Notes: generated from the sequence alone by a model not told the origin. A stretch of DNA of 64,000 bases from Athripsodes cinereus (GCA_947579605.1 OX388317.1:21905384-21969383); one strand, 5' to 3'; shown: positions 11,597 to 23,648, counted from the stretch's first letter. A program made the numbers and translations.

Positions 11597-11720
11597 ATTG
11601 TTTGTTTTGATGTTAACATAATTTGGAATCACTTTATTTGATGTTAACATAATTTGGAAACACTTTAAAAGGAATCACTTTAAAGTGATTCCAAATTATG
11701 TTAACATCAAAACAAACAAT
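11597..11720. repeat. Foldback: 40-bp inverted arms plus internal direct duplication
   Basis: Arms at 11597-11636 and 11681-11720 are complementary (ATTGTTTGTTTTGATGTTAA at the outer end). The unit TGATGTTAACATAATTTGGA is also repeated directly at 11609 and 11640. A local palindrome lies at 11671-11692. Confidence 0.88.
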
Positions 11721-14162
11721 CATTATTTATCTTTACTTCATTCTCTATTTACATATTTGAATAATTGCAAAGTTTGTAGTTGGTTGGAATAAAAGTTGAA
11801 ATCAACAACTAAATTCATATAATTTTAAAATAGGTATTTGTGTAAACTGCAAATTTTTATCGGTAAAAAACAAGATGAAAAACAACTAATCTTCAATTTT
11901 GTAAGCAGGACTTATTTACGAACAAAAAAGTACCGATCCAATAAAAACAAAAAAACTACACATTTGAAAAATAGACAGTAAATATTTTTTTGTATTAGGT
12001 TTTAATAATAAATGCTGATAAGAGCAGGTTTACAGTAATTAATTGCTTGTATGTTTTGATATCAATTTATTTTCGATGATTTGCATGTAATGTACCTACT
12101 CATACAACATTATCAATTTCACGGTGCAAAAAATTCCAAGTAGCGTTACCGCACTGGGTGACACCCATTTTAGTGACGCCACTGCTGGTTTGCGACTATG
12201 TCCTGGTTATGAATTCGCCAGGGTCGGAGATGATTTATTTTGTATTTTTGTTTCCTGATGTCATACATAAATAATTGTTTTTCTTTGTGTTTTGTGTATA
12301 TTATTAAGCCCTCTGTTGGTTAATATTATTATTTGTGACAATGTCGTTACCGGAGCAGTGAAAAATATTCAAAATAATTTTGGAACAGTTTTAAAACAAA
12401 TGATTTTACATTCTATATTTTCAAATGAATTGGTATTTCAAGTTATGTTGACTGATTTTAATTTATATCATAAACCAAAATAACCTCTCAAAATATAAGG
12501 CAGTGTACTAAGTCTACGTATTTTTACGTAGATCTACGTACTTTTGATCCTATTTGGTAATCTATGAACTTTTGTTCCAAATGTTCGTAATTTTCGCTTT
12601 TGTTTGAAATCTATGAATTTTAGTTTTCAAGTGTACATATTTTCTATATTTTTAAATATTCCTTTACAAATCCAAGCAGAAAAAAATGGCAATTAAAACC
12701 TAAAGCCTAAGGAAAAACTAAGAAAACAAATATAGGAAATTTTGGAATTTAAGTCTTAAAGAAAAGGTTTTCGCTGTATGAAAAATCGACCAAAAAAGTT
12801 AAATTAGAGAATCTTAAAGTTTTTTGAAATGTACGTATATTTTTAGTCAGAGCTCTGTATTGTTCTAAACAGAGTTGGTAAAAATATTTATAAGGGATAA
12901 ATATCTCCAAAATAAAAAGTCATTTTAGAAGATAATTATGTTTGCTTCGCCGAGTAGGAGAAATTGATGTAACAAAGTTTTCCATTGGAAAAACCCAATG
13001 TGTGTGTGTGTGTGACTGTGGTGCCAATCACTTGCAAAATGGAATATATTTTTGACGCTTCCTCAATTGTGGAACATATTTAGTTTATATACTGGAAAGA
13101 TATTTAGTTCATCACGAAGAAATAAATATTTAAACTCTTAAATTAAAATGTGATATATAATAGGTATTATATCTATAATTGTTACTGCTCTTTATAAGTT
13201 TGAAATATTTATACATCTCTAGTCATAGTATATTGTATTATGTGAATATTATATTCCATACGCAACAAATCACCACAAACGTCAGACGCATGAGCCAGGA
13301 GAAAAATGGGGAACACATCAAAGAGTTCGAGTAGTAGGTAATATGTAATAGTGAACACACCAAGCCACAGCCTGACGCAATATATCTAATATATACAACT
13401 TCATAGACAAGTATAATAACCCATGCTTACAATAAGTTTTGGGTAACGACTTTCGCACGTCGATGATACCAAGGGTGTTGTAAACCAATTAAACTTTTAC
13501 TTTTCGAACTCAAATAAGCTACAATAATTTCATGTTAGGAAAGTTTAATATCTGATATTTGGTATCAATTTATCAATACATTTATTATTATTATTATTTC
13601 AGTGATGATTCATTATGATTATTTTATTTTTACGGTACAGAGAGGGTATACTATAGTAATTATTGGATGTCGTTAATCCACTAGTTATTCTGTTGTGAAT
13701 AGGCAACACAGAATTGGTATTGTTGTGATCAGCTGGTGATGACGTCAGAAATATTAGATTCTACAGATGATTAAATTTATCACAATTTATTAACATTCGA
13801 ATTTTCAACGACCAGCTGACTACACATACTTTTAAGTGTGCTATCTTTTTATTACTTTTTACCGTGACAATTTACTGTATTTCTTTTATCTCACATTTTA
13901 TTCTTAAATTAAAGTTTCTTAAAGTTACACAAAATTACGAGTTTTATTCATAGAATTGGTGAGTGAACTCAATATTCCTTATCCTCACAAATCATCTTTA
14001 TAAGGATCTCTCTTAAGAAACCTCTATCTTTGTGAGTAGAGGATTGTCTTTCACGTAGCCAATCTGGTATTCTACTTCACTCCCATTTGTTGTGATGGTA
14101 TCGAAGAATAGATAAAGAAAAGAGTGTGCGTAGACTCATTGCTATGATGCTAGGGAGACAAT
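11721..14162. other. Long AT-rich stretch, no supported gene
   Basis: A (TG)n run near 13000, (ATT)n near 13580 and short ORFs only. A slightly GC-richer patch at 12140-12230 was not identified. Confidence 0.4.
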
Positions 14163-14437
14163 GATTCCAATTAGGTCATGTTTCGAGAAAATACCTTATT
14201 GCATTACAACACCAGAAGCAAATTGTGTACGGTTTTTCAGAAATGAAAATAAGACATTTGACATCTACAATGCAGCGATGAAGTGCGTCACTCATTTTGA
14301 AGGTCTTAATTTTGTATATATATATGACACAATGCAGCGATGAGGTACGGTACTCATTTTGAAGGTTTTAATTTTATTTATGCATGTTTATTACATGCAA
14401 TTAGTCTACTGCCTACCCTACTTGTAAGATATGCCAT
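14163..14437 (+). repeat. Diverged family A repeat with internal duplication
   Basis: Family order is kept (GATGAAGTGCGTCACTCATT, ATGCATGTTTATTACATGCA, CCTACTTGTAAGATATGCCA). The block CAATGCAGCGATGARGT...TTTTGAAGG occurs twice (about 14269 and 14332). Confidence 0.65.
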
Positions 14438-14715
14438 AATTGAAAAAAAGGGTAGATAATTTATTGAGTCATTAAGTATTTAAATTTAAATTTTGTGCTT
14501 AAATATAACCAAGGGGTGAAAAATAATGTCATTCAATATATAAACAAGTATTTATTATAGGTGTTTAATTAATAAAATAAAATTTAATAACCTTTTTTCG
14601 ATAACTTTAACCATTATCTTAAATTAATTTTGTATGTACATGCTGCTTACAAAGAACTTGTGCGAGGGTGTAAAAATAAACGATAGCAATATTTCGTTAG
14701 ATTGGAAATAATATA

Positions 14716-14969
14716 TTACTACTACTACTATACCATCACGGCATATCCCACAAGTGGGGTAGCCAGCAGATCAGCTGCATGTAAGAAACATGCAAACTGT
14801 CCTCTTCGTGCCAATATAAAATCAAGACATTCAGGATGGGTGGCAAGCCTCATCGCTGAATTTAAGAAGTAAAATGTCTTAATTTTTTCGAACACCTGGC
14901 TTTTACAGGACACTCGAAAACTTACGCAGAAGAGTGGGAGACCAATTCTTTACCGGGTGCTCCACGGGA
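14716..14969 (-). repeat. Family A repeat, nearly full length
   Basis: Reads in reverse from (TAC)n/TACCATCACGGCATATCCCA through to CCGGGTGCTCCACGGG. Both family ends are present, about 254 bases. Confidence 0.88.
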
Positions 14970-15009
14970 TAAATATTAAATAATTAATATTAATAATATA
15001 TTAAAATAA

Positions 15010-15200
15010 TAAATAATCATCATCATCATCATCTCTAGCCATCTCTCCACTGCTGGATGTAGGCCTCTTCCATATTCTTCCATCTTTTTCTCTCCTGCGC
15101 GACTGCTGTCCACCTCCTACCCGCGACATGGATGATATCGTCAACCCATCTTTTCCGCGGTCGACCCACTCCCCTTTTTTGATCCCACGGTCTCCAGTTC
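15010..15200 (-). repeat. RTE-like LINE 3' end with (ATG)n tail
   Basis: The minus-strand translation contains VDDIIHVAGRR-like and RKRWKNMEEAYIQQ-like residues with substitutions. It ends in a (GAT/ATG)n run, the usual end of one arthropod RTE-like family. Short and frameshifted. Confidence 0.65.
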
Positions 15201-15337
15201 ACGATTCAATAAATAATAAATAATTAAAATAATAAATATTAATAATATATTAAAAACAATTTAATAAGCTCTCAAATATTATCGATAAATTATAAAGGAT
15301 ACTAAGAGAGTGTCCCTTCATATTATATAACGAGGCT

Positions 15338-15470
15338 TTTTGTAATGAGGTGATCGGTTGTCTGTTTGTAGAATTTCTTTCAAACAGAAGTTTCCGGTTT
15401 CGATTCCTCCCACAGTAGATCCACTCAACCTTCACGGTACAAACATCGGCAAAAGGTGCCGTTATATTAT
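15338..15470 (+). repeat. tRNA-derived SINE-1 copy
   Basis: B-box-like GGTTTCGATTCC at about 15396-15407, with the SINE-1 tail GATCCACTCAACCTTCACGG. The A box is degraded. Confidence 0.65.
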
Positions 15471-15559
15471 GCTTTCTTCAAATGGTAGTTTATGCCATTA
15501 TCGATAGATGGTGGTAATTAAGCGGAGCGAAAATAAATAAACAATATGTTTTGGAGGTT

Positions 15560-16305
15560 ACTTTGAGAACAACATATCTAAGGATCTTGGTGTTCTTTTC
15601 ACTCAGAATTTTCATTTTAGGTAGCATATTACGGACATAACTCAAAAAGCTTACAAATCGCTGGGTTTTTTTGCTGAAACACTCCAACCACTTTCAAAAT
15701 CCAAACACGTTGAGGCTTTTGTATAAGTCATTAGTTCGGAGTGTTCTGGAGTCAGGTTCGATTATTTGGTGTCCATCGGAAGACACATGTTTTAATGATA
15801 GAAAAAGTACAAAGAAGATTTTTAAGGTCACTATATTGGAAAATATATGGACATTATCCCTTCCTGTTTCCATCTTCATTCGTAATGGGTTGCCTTGAAT
15901 ATAATATATGGAACATCGCCGAGATATTTTCGGTGCTCGTCACTTTTTCAAACTACTCAACGGTATCATTTTTAATCCAATAATACTGGAAAATTTCAAT
16001 CTATATGTTCCCGATGCATATGGACGTTCTCGGCATCACGATTTTTTTTACCAGCCTCAAAGCCGAACAAACATAATGGCAAACTCCCCAGTGGGAAGAG
16101 CTATTCAAATGTTTAATGGTCTGGCTGGAGATGTTGATATCTTTAACGTGACGTATGCAGAATTTATAAGAAAAATCGAAGATTTATTGTAGTTGTGTTG
16201 TCGTTTGGATATTGTTTAGAGTTTTCTTCTTGGATCGCATTGGCCTACAGCTGTAATGATCCTTGTAAGAATCGTCTTGTTGTCAGTAATAATAATAATA
16301 TCACA
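15560..16305 (+). pseudogene. Jockey-like LINE ORF2 C-terminus, frameshifted, with 3' UTR
   Basis: Pieces in three frames join into the thumb and C-terminal part of a Jockey/I-type ORF2: KDLGVLFTQNFHF and ITQKAYKSLGFF, then LRLLYKSLVRSVLESGSIIW, then KVQRRFLRSLYWKIYGHYPF, then DIFGARHFFKLLNGI to IRKIEDLL with a stop at 16192. At least two frameshifts. The 3' UTR (GATCGCATTGGCC, CTGTAATGATCC) ends in (AAT)n near 16300. There is no RT core, so the copy is dead and 5'-truncated. Confidence 0.85.
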
Positions 16306-16394
16306 TTTATGTTTAGTACGCCTTCATAATATTTTATTATGTGTCTCTTAAAAAAATACATTTCTCTACCTATATAAAAAAATAGCGAGTTGTA

Positions 16395-16690
16395 ATCCAT
16401 TGTATTGGTCTGCAACGAGTTTGGATTTTCTTCTCCATTCATCCATATTTACAGCTAGTCTCTTTAGTTCTACGAATGTACCGCAGTGCCTTCTTCAGTT
16501 GGTCCATATAGGTGTCGCTTGGTCAGCGTCTACTATTTCTGCCTTCGGTCTTGCCCTCCATGATGGTGATGAAGAGGCCTGGGTGCCTGATGTTGTGGCC
16601 AATCCAGTTAGCTTGTTGTTGGCATCTCCTTTTAAGGAGTTTTTTTCTTTCGCCTTCTTCTTACCGTAAAAGATCTCATCTTTTGTGTTA
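16395..16690 (-). pseudogene. RTE-like LINE C-terminal remnant (GRxRxxY..QLKK family)
   Basis: The minus-strand translation gives ANWIGHNIRHPGLF, IMEGKTEGRNSRR, TYMDQLKKALRYI and ends PIQWITTRYF. The same ending (DAYIDQLKKACGIY, PIQWIVTRYY) occurs at 35999-36118. Internal stop; dead copy. Confidence 0.65.
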
Positions 16691-17271
16691 CGTTATTTAT
16701 ATAATATTACGTTATATTTTTTGAATGCCATATCAAGTTACGTCATAGAAACTGTATACATATATGGAACCACGCTTGGGAAACCGCATCAGTGGCATAG
16801 GTGGCATGCTAACGGAGTTTGGAACTGGTAAACTTAATTCTGAAAATATATAAAAAAAACAGATATATTAACAACGAGTGTTCAGACAAAATAGCTCGTT
16901 GTTTTTATGGGATTGTATCAGAAAAAGAAGAAAAAGCATTTTGCTTATTTGGTGTGAAAATATTACGTAATTTTAAAACAATACAGTTGTTCCTCACCTT
17001 ACGTGATTTGAACGGTTACACATTTAACTAGGTATGTCCGATTGCTAATTTGCATAATTATTATGTTGTCTTAGTCTGGACACTCTTTACTTCTGGGTGG
17101 GTCACGGAAGATATTTACGTAGCATCGCAGCCTTTTCTCTCCAATACGATTATATTTTGTAAATATCATACGTAATTTTTACCTTGTAACCCAGGTTAAG
17201 CAAAGCGAGAGGAAGTTCTTAATATTAGAATTTGTAGATTAAATATAGGTATATATTATTTGATATACATA
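16691..17271. other. No supported feature
   Basis: AT-rich; a 70-codon ORF at 16819-17031 has no recognisable motif. Confidence 0.4.
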
Positions 17272-17386
17272 TAAAAAGATGTATCTGGGTTTGAAATAAA
17301 CTTTGCTCAAAAAACCCTTTCAGCAAGTAATATGTTTATGTTGTGAGGGTGTACTTGATCGATAAAAAGGGGATTCGAACAAATAG
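17272..17386 (-). repeat. tRNA-derived SINE-2 copy, diverged
   Basis: Reverse orientation: the B-box complement is GGGGATTCGAAC at about 17370-17381, and the SINE-2 end GATGTATCTGGGTTT at 17278. Confidence 0.55.
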
Positions 17387-18162
17387 TTTTTATTTTACAA
17401 AAATATAAATTAAACCTTAATTTATTTTCAAAATTATCAAGAATAATTTTGAAATGAAATTACGATTATAAAGGGCGTAAACAAAAACTTTGAGCTCCTG
17501 GTACAGCTTCCCACCCTTGCCTCACAAAAAAATAATCTAATAGATTCCAATATAAAATGAATATAATTATGGAGGAAGGAGAATAAGATATTGGCTGTGT
17601 GGTAATAGAAACATCGTTACACTGTGTACGACTGTGTTGCAGTGTTCTTTAACCCCGTACATGTATTTGGGTTATTTCACATCACTCCTACAACATAATT
17701 TAGTTTCTCCATTTCTGCTACAGTACCTGCATACAACTGAGAAGAAAAGAACATGCATACATTACCTCGTTTTATAAAATAAAATATTCATTTTTATATT
17801 ATTTACCTGCATGCAACTTTTACATTTAGCAGATATAAAAAATCAAACTGGTTCACACTTTCAAACTAGCAAAACACTCTTTTTAATGCGTCGATACCTC
17901 TAGTATTAGAAGATATCATACAAAAGTGCGTAGTTTAGTATTTCGCTACTTTCAAAGACCTCTAGATTGATTGTTAACCAAATAAAAACTGCAGTTTATT
18001 TTGGACAACTTTACCAACGTTACGTTTTGTTTGAAATACGAGTATACCTACCAACGTTACGTTATGTTTGAAATATATCTACTAGATTATGACTCTGGCA
18101 TTAGGAGTAACTCTGTTTTTTTTTTTAATTTCAATGACTACCTAATGAGAAATTTAGTCTGC
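17387..18162. other. No supported feature
   Basis: AT-rich; a short direct repeat 'CCAACGTTACGTT' at 18012 and 18050. Confidence 0.4.
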
Positions 18163-18341
18163 TACTACTACTATATCATCACGGCATATCCCACAAGTGG
18201 GGTAGCCAGCAGACCAACTGCATATAATAAACATGCAAGCTTTCGTCTCTGTGTCAATATACAATCAAGACATTCAGGATGGGTGGCAAACCTCATCGCT
18301 GAATTCAAGATGTAAAATGTCTTAATTTTTTCGAACACCTA
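18163..18341 (-). repeat. Family A repeat, 3' two thirds
   Basis: From (TAC)n and ATCACGGCATATCCCACAAG to TCGAACACCT. The 5' part of the family is missing. Confidence 0.82.
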
Positions 18342-18388
18342 CAAATTTAGTCTTTATTCAAAACTAAATTATAAAACTATTCAAAATG

Positions 18389-18510
18389 TGGTGGCCTGTT
18401 GATGGTAGGAAATCGAATTTTCAATTGGGAGATTTCGAATTCAATTCATCCCGCCAATGACCTATTCCACCTTCACGACACAGGCACATTTATAATAATC
18501 TCAGATTCAC
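18389..18510 (+). repeat. SINE-1 copy, degraded
   Basis: GTGGTGGCCTGTTGATGGTA at the head, TTTCGAATTCAATTC at the B-box position and the CTATTCCACCTTCACGACAC tail. Confidence 0.55.
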
Positions 18511-19154
18511 CTTTTCATAAAAAAATGTATAAACGTTAACTAAACATTAACTTGAGATATTTTGGAAATTTAGGGAGAATGATTTGTGAAGGTGTGGCTA
18601 TCCGAAAACCAAATAACATAAATCAGATTTTCAAGAATAGAAACTTTAGTTCGAGACGTACAAAAGATTTTGTATAAATGTGATGAAAGCAAAGAACGAT
18701 TTTTGTTTGAATCAATCATCTAGCACACTGTCCTTCATGTTTTTGGTATATACGTAACATAATACTAAAGATTATGTACATTTAGAAATGTACAAGCTAA
18801 AGAAGTAAAAGAAGTTGGGAATAAATAACTCACGGGTTCCTTTGTATGAATATTTGAATAAGAATTCGCATAAATTGTCCGTAAACTTATACCCACAGTA
18901 GGTGAGTCATATTATTTGTTATATGTATAGGTACAACTGTATAGGGACCATATCATTTGATCTTTCACACAATATACAGACTGACTGAAAAAATTATATC
19001 AAGTAAGAAACAGAGATAAGAAAAAGTATGAATAATGTTTTGAAATTTTCAATGTTTTGTTTCATTGGGCCTAGGCACAAATCGCAGATGATAAAACCAA
19101 TCATATATAGGTGGATTTTAATAAAAATCTTATGTTGTGACGGAATTGGTGAAC
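18511..19154. other. No supported feature
   Basis: AT-rich; no coding or repeat signature recognised. Confidence 0.4.
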
Positions 19155-19240
19155 GTTATCCATGGACGCCGAAAGTGATCACTAAAGCCAACCTAGAGCC
19201 TATTCGCAAGCGTTAGGATGCCTATCTTACTTATTCCGTT
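19155..19240 (+). repeat. Family C repeat (copy 2), partial
   Basis: AAGTGATCACTAAAGCCAAC, then CCTATTCGCAAGCGTTAGGA; aligns with 3535-3620. Confidence 0.6.
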
Positions 19241-20100
19241 TTGTAAAATATTACATTTTGTAAACTTGGTGATCCTAATAAAATTTCTGATCAATAAAAT
19301 TACGATTATTCAGGTACTTATTATTAAGCAAAAAAAATTAATTATTAAGTTTTGATTAGCGTTTTGGAAAATTAAGAACATTACCAAATTGCGTCTTACT
19401 ATGCTGCGACTGCAGCCATAAATATTTTATGTGACAATTCTTCTACGTTTAATCCTGAATGCTACAATCTTTAGTAACGTAAGGGATTTGTTTTGGAATT
19501 ATGTACTTTGCTTTTTTTAATATTGAGTCAAGAAATCAGCTTATTAATTGAAAAAAAAAAATGGAGGTACAAGGTATTCAACCGTTACATACTTGAAAAC
19601 GATAAATTGTCTCTTAAAATCTAGGTGCCTTCAAGTAAATTTTGATAATTAATAGCACGTACAAAACAAAGAGTGACCTTGAGGTATATTGTTTCCACAA
19701 AACGGCGCTTAACAAATCATCCATATAATAATGTATAAATTTAGTGAAAAATGTAAATTGTTGACTTCAAGTTTTTTATATATCTTATACCGTCTTGAAT
19801 TGTTTTCTTACTAAATGTTGACTTTTTATACCACCCATTGATTGTAAGAGTCGATAGTTCCACGTAATAATACGAGTACACCCAGGCAGAGAATCTGTTG
19901 AAAAAATCTGTGAAAAGTGGCTTTATTTCGAGCTCAATGGACAAAGTCGGAAATTGAGAGATTGTCAGATCAATAGAAGACTGATTAAAATGTTGTCATT
20001 TCAGATATTTTTTTATATATTTTTAAAAAATGTGAGTAGAAAAGCTCTGAAAATCCCAATATTTCTATATCCAATTTTGGTTACTTCCGCCCGGAATATT
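19241..20100. other. No supported feature
   Basis: AT-rich, chance ORFs only. Confidence 0.4.
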
Positions 20101-20690
20101 ATTTAGTCTCGGATTTATCAATCCGCATAGGAGCTGTAGCGGGGTTTTCAAGAGCATGGACAGAATTTGGAAGACACCTGGACTCAGTGTCAGGACGAAA
20201 TGCCACCTTTTCAATTCCTGTATATTCTATCTCAATCTATATATATGGCTGTGAGTCTTGGTACCTAAACAAGACTCAAGAGTGGAAAATACTAAGTTTC
20301 GAAAATAGGTGTCTTAGAAGAATTTTGGATGTTAGGTGGTATGAGCATGTCATAAATGATATTGTTCACCAGCGTACTCAGCAATTATCTGTTGTCTCTG
20401 TAATGCAAGAGAATCGATGGCCCTAGTTGGGCCATGTTTCAAGAACGTCCGGTTATAGTTGGCCAAAAAAGAATACTGTTCTTCGTCCACAAGGGTTCCG
20501 ACGGCCTGGAGGTCTCACTTTTACAATGCCTACATTATTTTTATGATAACGATAACAGAGCACTAGGAAATAGGAATGTCACGGGAAGAGTTGGCTCAAT
20601 TGGGTCAGGGAGGCTTTAAATGGAGGAGGTTAGTTTCTGTCCTGTATTCCCGAGAGAAGCATTGAAGGGAAAGATGATGGCGATGATGAT
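20101..20690 (+). pseudogene. RTE-like LINE ORF2 C-terminus and 3' end (family b)
   Basis: The frame at 20187-20426 gives YGCESWYLNKTQEWKILSFE, then NRCLRRILDVRWYEHVIND. A stop precedes LGHV, and after frame changes come SWPKK and RPQGFRRPG. The nucleotide end (GCTCAATTGGGTCAGGGAGG, GAATGGAGGAGGTTAGTTTC, CGAGAGAAGCATTGA) leads to GATGATGGCGATGATGAT. These are the post-RT residues and tail of an arthropod RTE-like element. The same family is inverted at 46048-46645 and fragmentary at 55650. Non-functional: no RT core and several stops. Confidence 0.8.
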
Positions 20691-20732
20691 ATTTTTCGGT
20701 GAAAAATTTAATTTGAAGAAATTCATCCATCT

Positions 20733-20788
20733 ATCTATACTATCACGGTAATTTCCATAAGTGGGTTAGCCAGCGGATTAACTGCATT
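20733..20788 (-). repeat. Family A repeat, 3' end fragment
   Basis: CTATACTATCACGGTAATTT, then GGGTTAGCCAGCGGATTAAC. Confidence 0.65.
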
Positions 20789-20870
20789 AGGGGGACAAAT
20801 GGATTTATTGCAAATAGGAAATCTACATCTTTCTAGTGACATTAAGGACAAAGATGGATTCATAATAGAC

Positions 20871-21124
20871 TACTACTATACTACTATACCATCACGGCAT
20901 ATCCCACAAGTGGGGTAGCCAGCAGATCAGCTGCACGTAAGAAACATGCAAACTGTCCTTTTCGTGCCAATATAAAATCAAGACATTCAGGATGGGTGGC
21001 AAGCCTCATCGCTGAATTTAAGATGTAAAATGTCTTATTTTTTTCGAACACCTGCCTTTTACAGGACACTCGAAAACTTACGCAGAAGAGTGGGAGACCA
21101 ATTCTTTACCGGGTGCTCCACAGG
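20871..21124 (-). repeat. Family A repeat, nearly full length
   Basis: Starts with (TAC)n and TACCATCACGGCATATCCCA and ends CCGGGTGCTCCACAGG. It closely matches 14716-14969 by eye, so both copies are probably young. Confidence 0.88.
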
Positions 21125-21594
21125 ATGTAAGCCAAAAAACTAATTCATTTTCTCTCGAATTTTTGATAAAACACATTTCGTAGGAAAAAAATTGAATCTA
21201 GAAAAAAATACCAATAATTTAAATTTTATAAAACAGTAGACAAGTCAATATTTTTTTCACGAATTCAAAAAGAACAAAAGAATAATATAATGATGTTGAG
21301 TTGCGTTTCGAGGAATCATTATGCTTAAATATGTACCTAAGTACTATCGAGGAAAAAAACAGATATAGTTTGAAAGCAAAATCTCGTTTATGAAAGCAAT
21401 TAAAATTCAAGCCATGCAAGCTAAATAATATTCAAGAAGTTATCAAACAAGCAACGATCTTCGTTTACGTATGGCCCAGGAGAGATACAGGTTGCACGGA
21501 GGATCTATTGCAACTACTATTTTCAGATATGAGAAGCTTACTAGCTAAACAAACATGAAGAGAACTCCTTTTTTATCGTGATAGTAGCATATCA

Positions 21595-21690
21595 ATGTGT
21601 TCAGAAATAGACTCAAATCGATCTCATGGAATCGCCTGCACAGCACAAAATGGAATCGCCTGCACAGCACAAAATAAAATCACCTGTAAG
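21595..21690 (+). repeat. 24-bp tandem repeat, ~2.5 copies
   Basis: ATGGAATCGCCTGCACAGCA plus CAAA, repeated twice, then a partial copy. Confidence 0.7.
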
Positions 21691-21784
21691 CATCATCATT
21701 ATACAACAACCTCTAATTATAAAATTTCTTCTTTACTATGTTTTTTTTTTAATAATTTACTTATAAATATTTCTTTTTTCGCAC

Positions 21785-22045
21785 AAAGAGGTGACATGCA
21801 TGTCTATTAGATGCTTTAACTCCGCTGGTTACCTTACTTGTGGGAAATGTGATAGAATAAACATGGCAGTTATCCTTTCCACGCAAGTAAAAATTAAGAG
21901 ATTTAGGATGAGTGGCGCACTTCCTCGTTGGATTGTAGATGCTTAATGTCTTATTTGTGATGTTTTGCAAATTCCTTTTCTTAACAGGACACTCGAAAAC
22001 TTTACAAAAATTAGTGGGAGCCCTATTATCTGCCGAAAACTTCAC
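21785..22045. repeat. Two diverged family A fragments in opposite orientations
   Basis: 21785-21850 carries the 3' motif (CCGCTGGTTACCTTACTTGT) on the plus strand. 21855-22045 carries the body in reverse (GATTTAGGATGAGTGGC, ACAGGACACTCGAAAACTTT). Confidence 0.6.
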
Positions 22046-22085
22046 GGTTTTGAAAAGGTAAGTAAATGTATCTATAATTTTTCCC

Positions 22086-22535
22086 GTGGAGCACCCGTTA
22101 AAGAATTGGTCTCCCACTCTTCTCCATAAGTTTTCGAGTGTCCTGTAAAAGGCAGGTGTTCGAAAAAATAAGACATTTTACATATTAAATTCGGCGATTA
22201 GGTTTGCCACCCATCCTGAATGTCTTGATTTTATATTGGCACGGAGAAGACAGCTTTCATGTTTTATATGCAGCTGAGGCCTGAGTCAACAACGCACTTT
22301 CGTCTCACGTTCCCGCTCCGTTAGCGTTCGGGTGCAGACGATGTTGCAAGCAAGTGTCAATTTCGTTGCTAAGATACACAATAGTTACGAAAATTAACAC
22401 TTTGGCGCACCATCGTCTGCACCCGAACGCTAGCGGAGCGGGAACGTGACGCGATAGTGTGTTGTTGACTCAGGCCTCTGGTCTGCTGGCTACCCCACTT
22501 GTGGGATATGCCGTGATGGTATAGTAGTAGTAGTA
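22086..22535 (+). repeat. Family A repeat carrying a nested MITE
   Basis: Both family ends are present (CCCGTGGAGCACCCG at the start, ATGCCGTGATGGTATAGTAG at the end), with the 22277-22477 element inserted after GCAGCTG. This gives a clean pre-insertion site. Confidence 0.9.
22277..22477. mobile_element. CTG-targeting MITE (copy 1), 201 bp
   Basis: Long terminal inverted repeats beginning AGGCCTGAGTCAACA make the element almost wholly palindromic. It is flanked by CTG on both sides (22274-22276 and 22478-22480), and the empty site is known from other family A copies (GCAGCTGGTCTG). No ORF. It depends on a transposase from elsewhere; superfamily unassigned. Confidence 0.88.
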
Positions 22536-23037
22536 AGTATGTAAATGTAAAAAAGGCTTAAACGCCGTTTAATGTATTAAATAAATAAATAAATAAATAA
22601 ACATACAGAAATTTCAACTCAAAGATGAAGTTCATTTCATATCTTCCACTACCATTACCTACTGCTATTTTAAATATAGCTATAGGTACTAATTATTTTT
22701 CATGTATAAAAAATTCCAGTTTCACAGAATAAAGAATGTTGTAGAAAACTTCGTCGTCACTAATGATGTCTTCGGGCTATGGACGTTTTCAAAAGCGGTC
22801 AATACCCGACTGTAAATTTTATACCTATTTACCTATTTGGCATTATCGTTTATAACGATGCTCGTATTTTTTTATTTAAAGTTATAAAAAATTGGATTAC
22901 GGATGCTATATGAAAGTCATAAAAAAATGGATTACGAAGAAAATGGAAGTGTCTTGTATTTAAAGGTAAACTTTATTATGTCACAAATTACATGAACAAC
23001 ACCATTACAAAATAGATCTCCCATTCTTACATGTAAG
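22536..23037. other. AT-rich stretch with a short (AAAT)n
   Basis: (AAAT)n at about 22578-22602; nothing else recognised. Confidence 0.4.
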
Positions 23038-23045
23038 GTTTAAGG

Positions 23046-23648
23046 CAAGGGTGGCCAACCCGCGGCCCGCGGGCCGCATGCGGCCCGTTCGATGTCTACG
23101 TGCGGCCCGCGAAGCATATCAAGGGTATGCAATCAAAACCGCACTAAATCAGACTAGTGCTACAAAAATTATTAAAAACTATCCAAGTAATTAACATTTT
23201 TCCTATGTTTGTATTTGTTTGCAAAGCCTAAAAGTCATTTAGCAATATCATCTTAATTAAAGTTCAAATAATACACGGCGAATTCGTATTTATCTCAACA
23301 ATTTTTTTTTCATTAAACTGCCATGATCTCATCTCAAAACTAAAATGACTTAGTGCATTTTGGTTGTATACCCTCGATATGCACCTTTTTTAAAAAAATA
23401 ATCGGTACAAGTACCCGTTACTTTTTTGAAAGAGGTAATTTGAGAAAATATTCTTAAAGAAAACCAAGAAATTTTGAAACATTTCAAATATCTATTATAC
23501 AATTTAGAAAATTTGGCGACGGGGGGGGGGGGGGGTAGAAATTTTAAGGTGAAGTAAAATTTTCAAATGTTCCTTATATGGAGTGCGGCCCGGTAGGAAA
23601 TCTCATTCTGAAATCTGGCCCGGCTGCTGAAAAGGTTGGCCACCCATG
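23046..23648. mobile_element. Non-autonomous hAT-like element, 603 bp
   Basis: Ends are inverted copies of CANGGGTGGCCAACC, flanked by an 8-bp near-duplication GTTTAAGG / GTTTAGGG (7 of 8), the hAT target length. The subterminal zones are rich in GCGGCCCG. No transposase ORF remains. An internal run of 16 G lies at 23521-23536. Confidence 0.82.

Noticed and set aside
14728..14913. 61-codon ORF recurring at 14728, 20884 and 38474
   Set aside because: It is the antisense or sense reading of the family A repeat; diverged copies break the frame, so no coding constraint is evident.
23521..23536. G16 run as a functional element
   Set aside because: Likely homopolymer slippage inside an old hAT-like element; possibly an assembly uncertainty.
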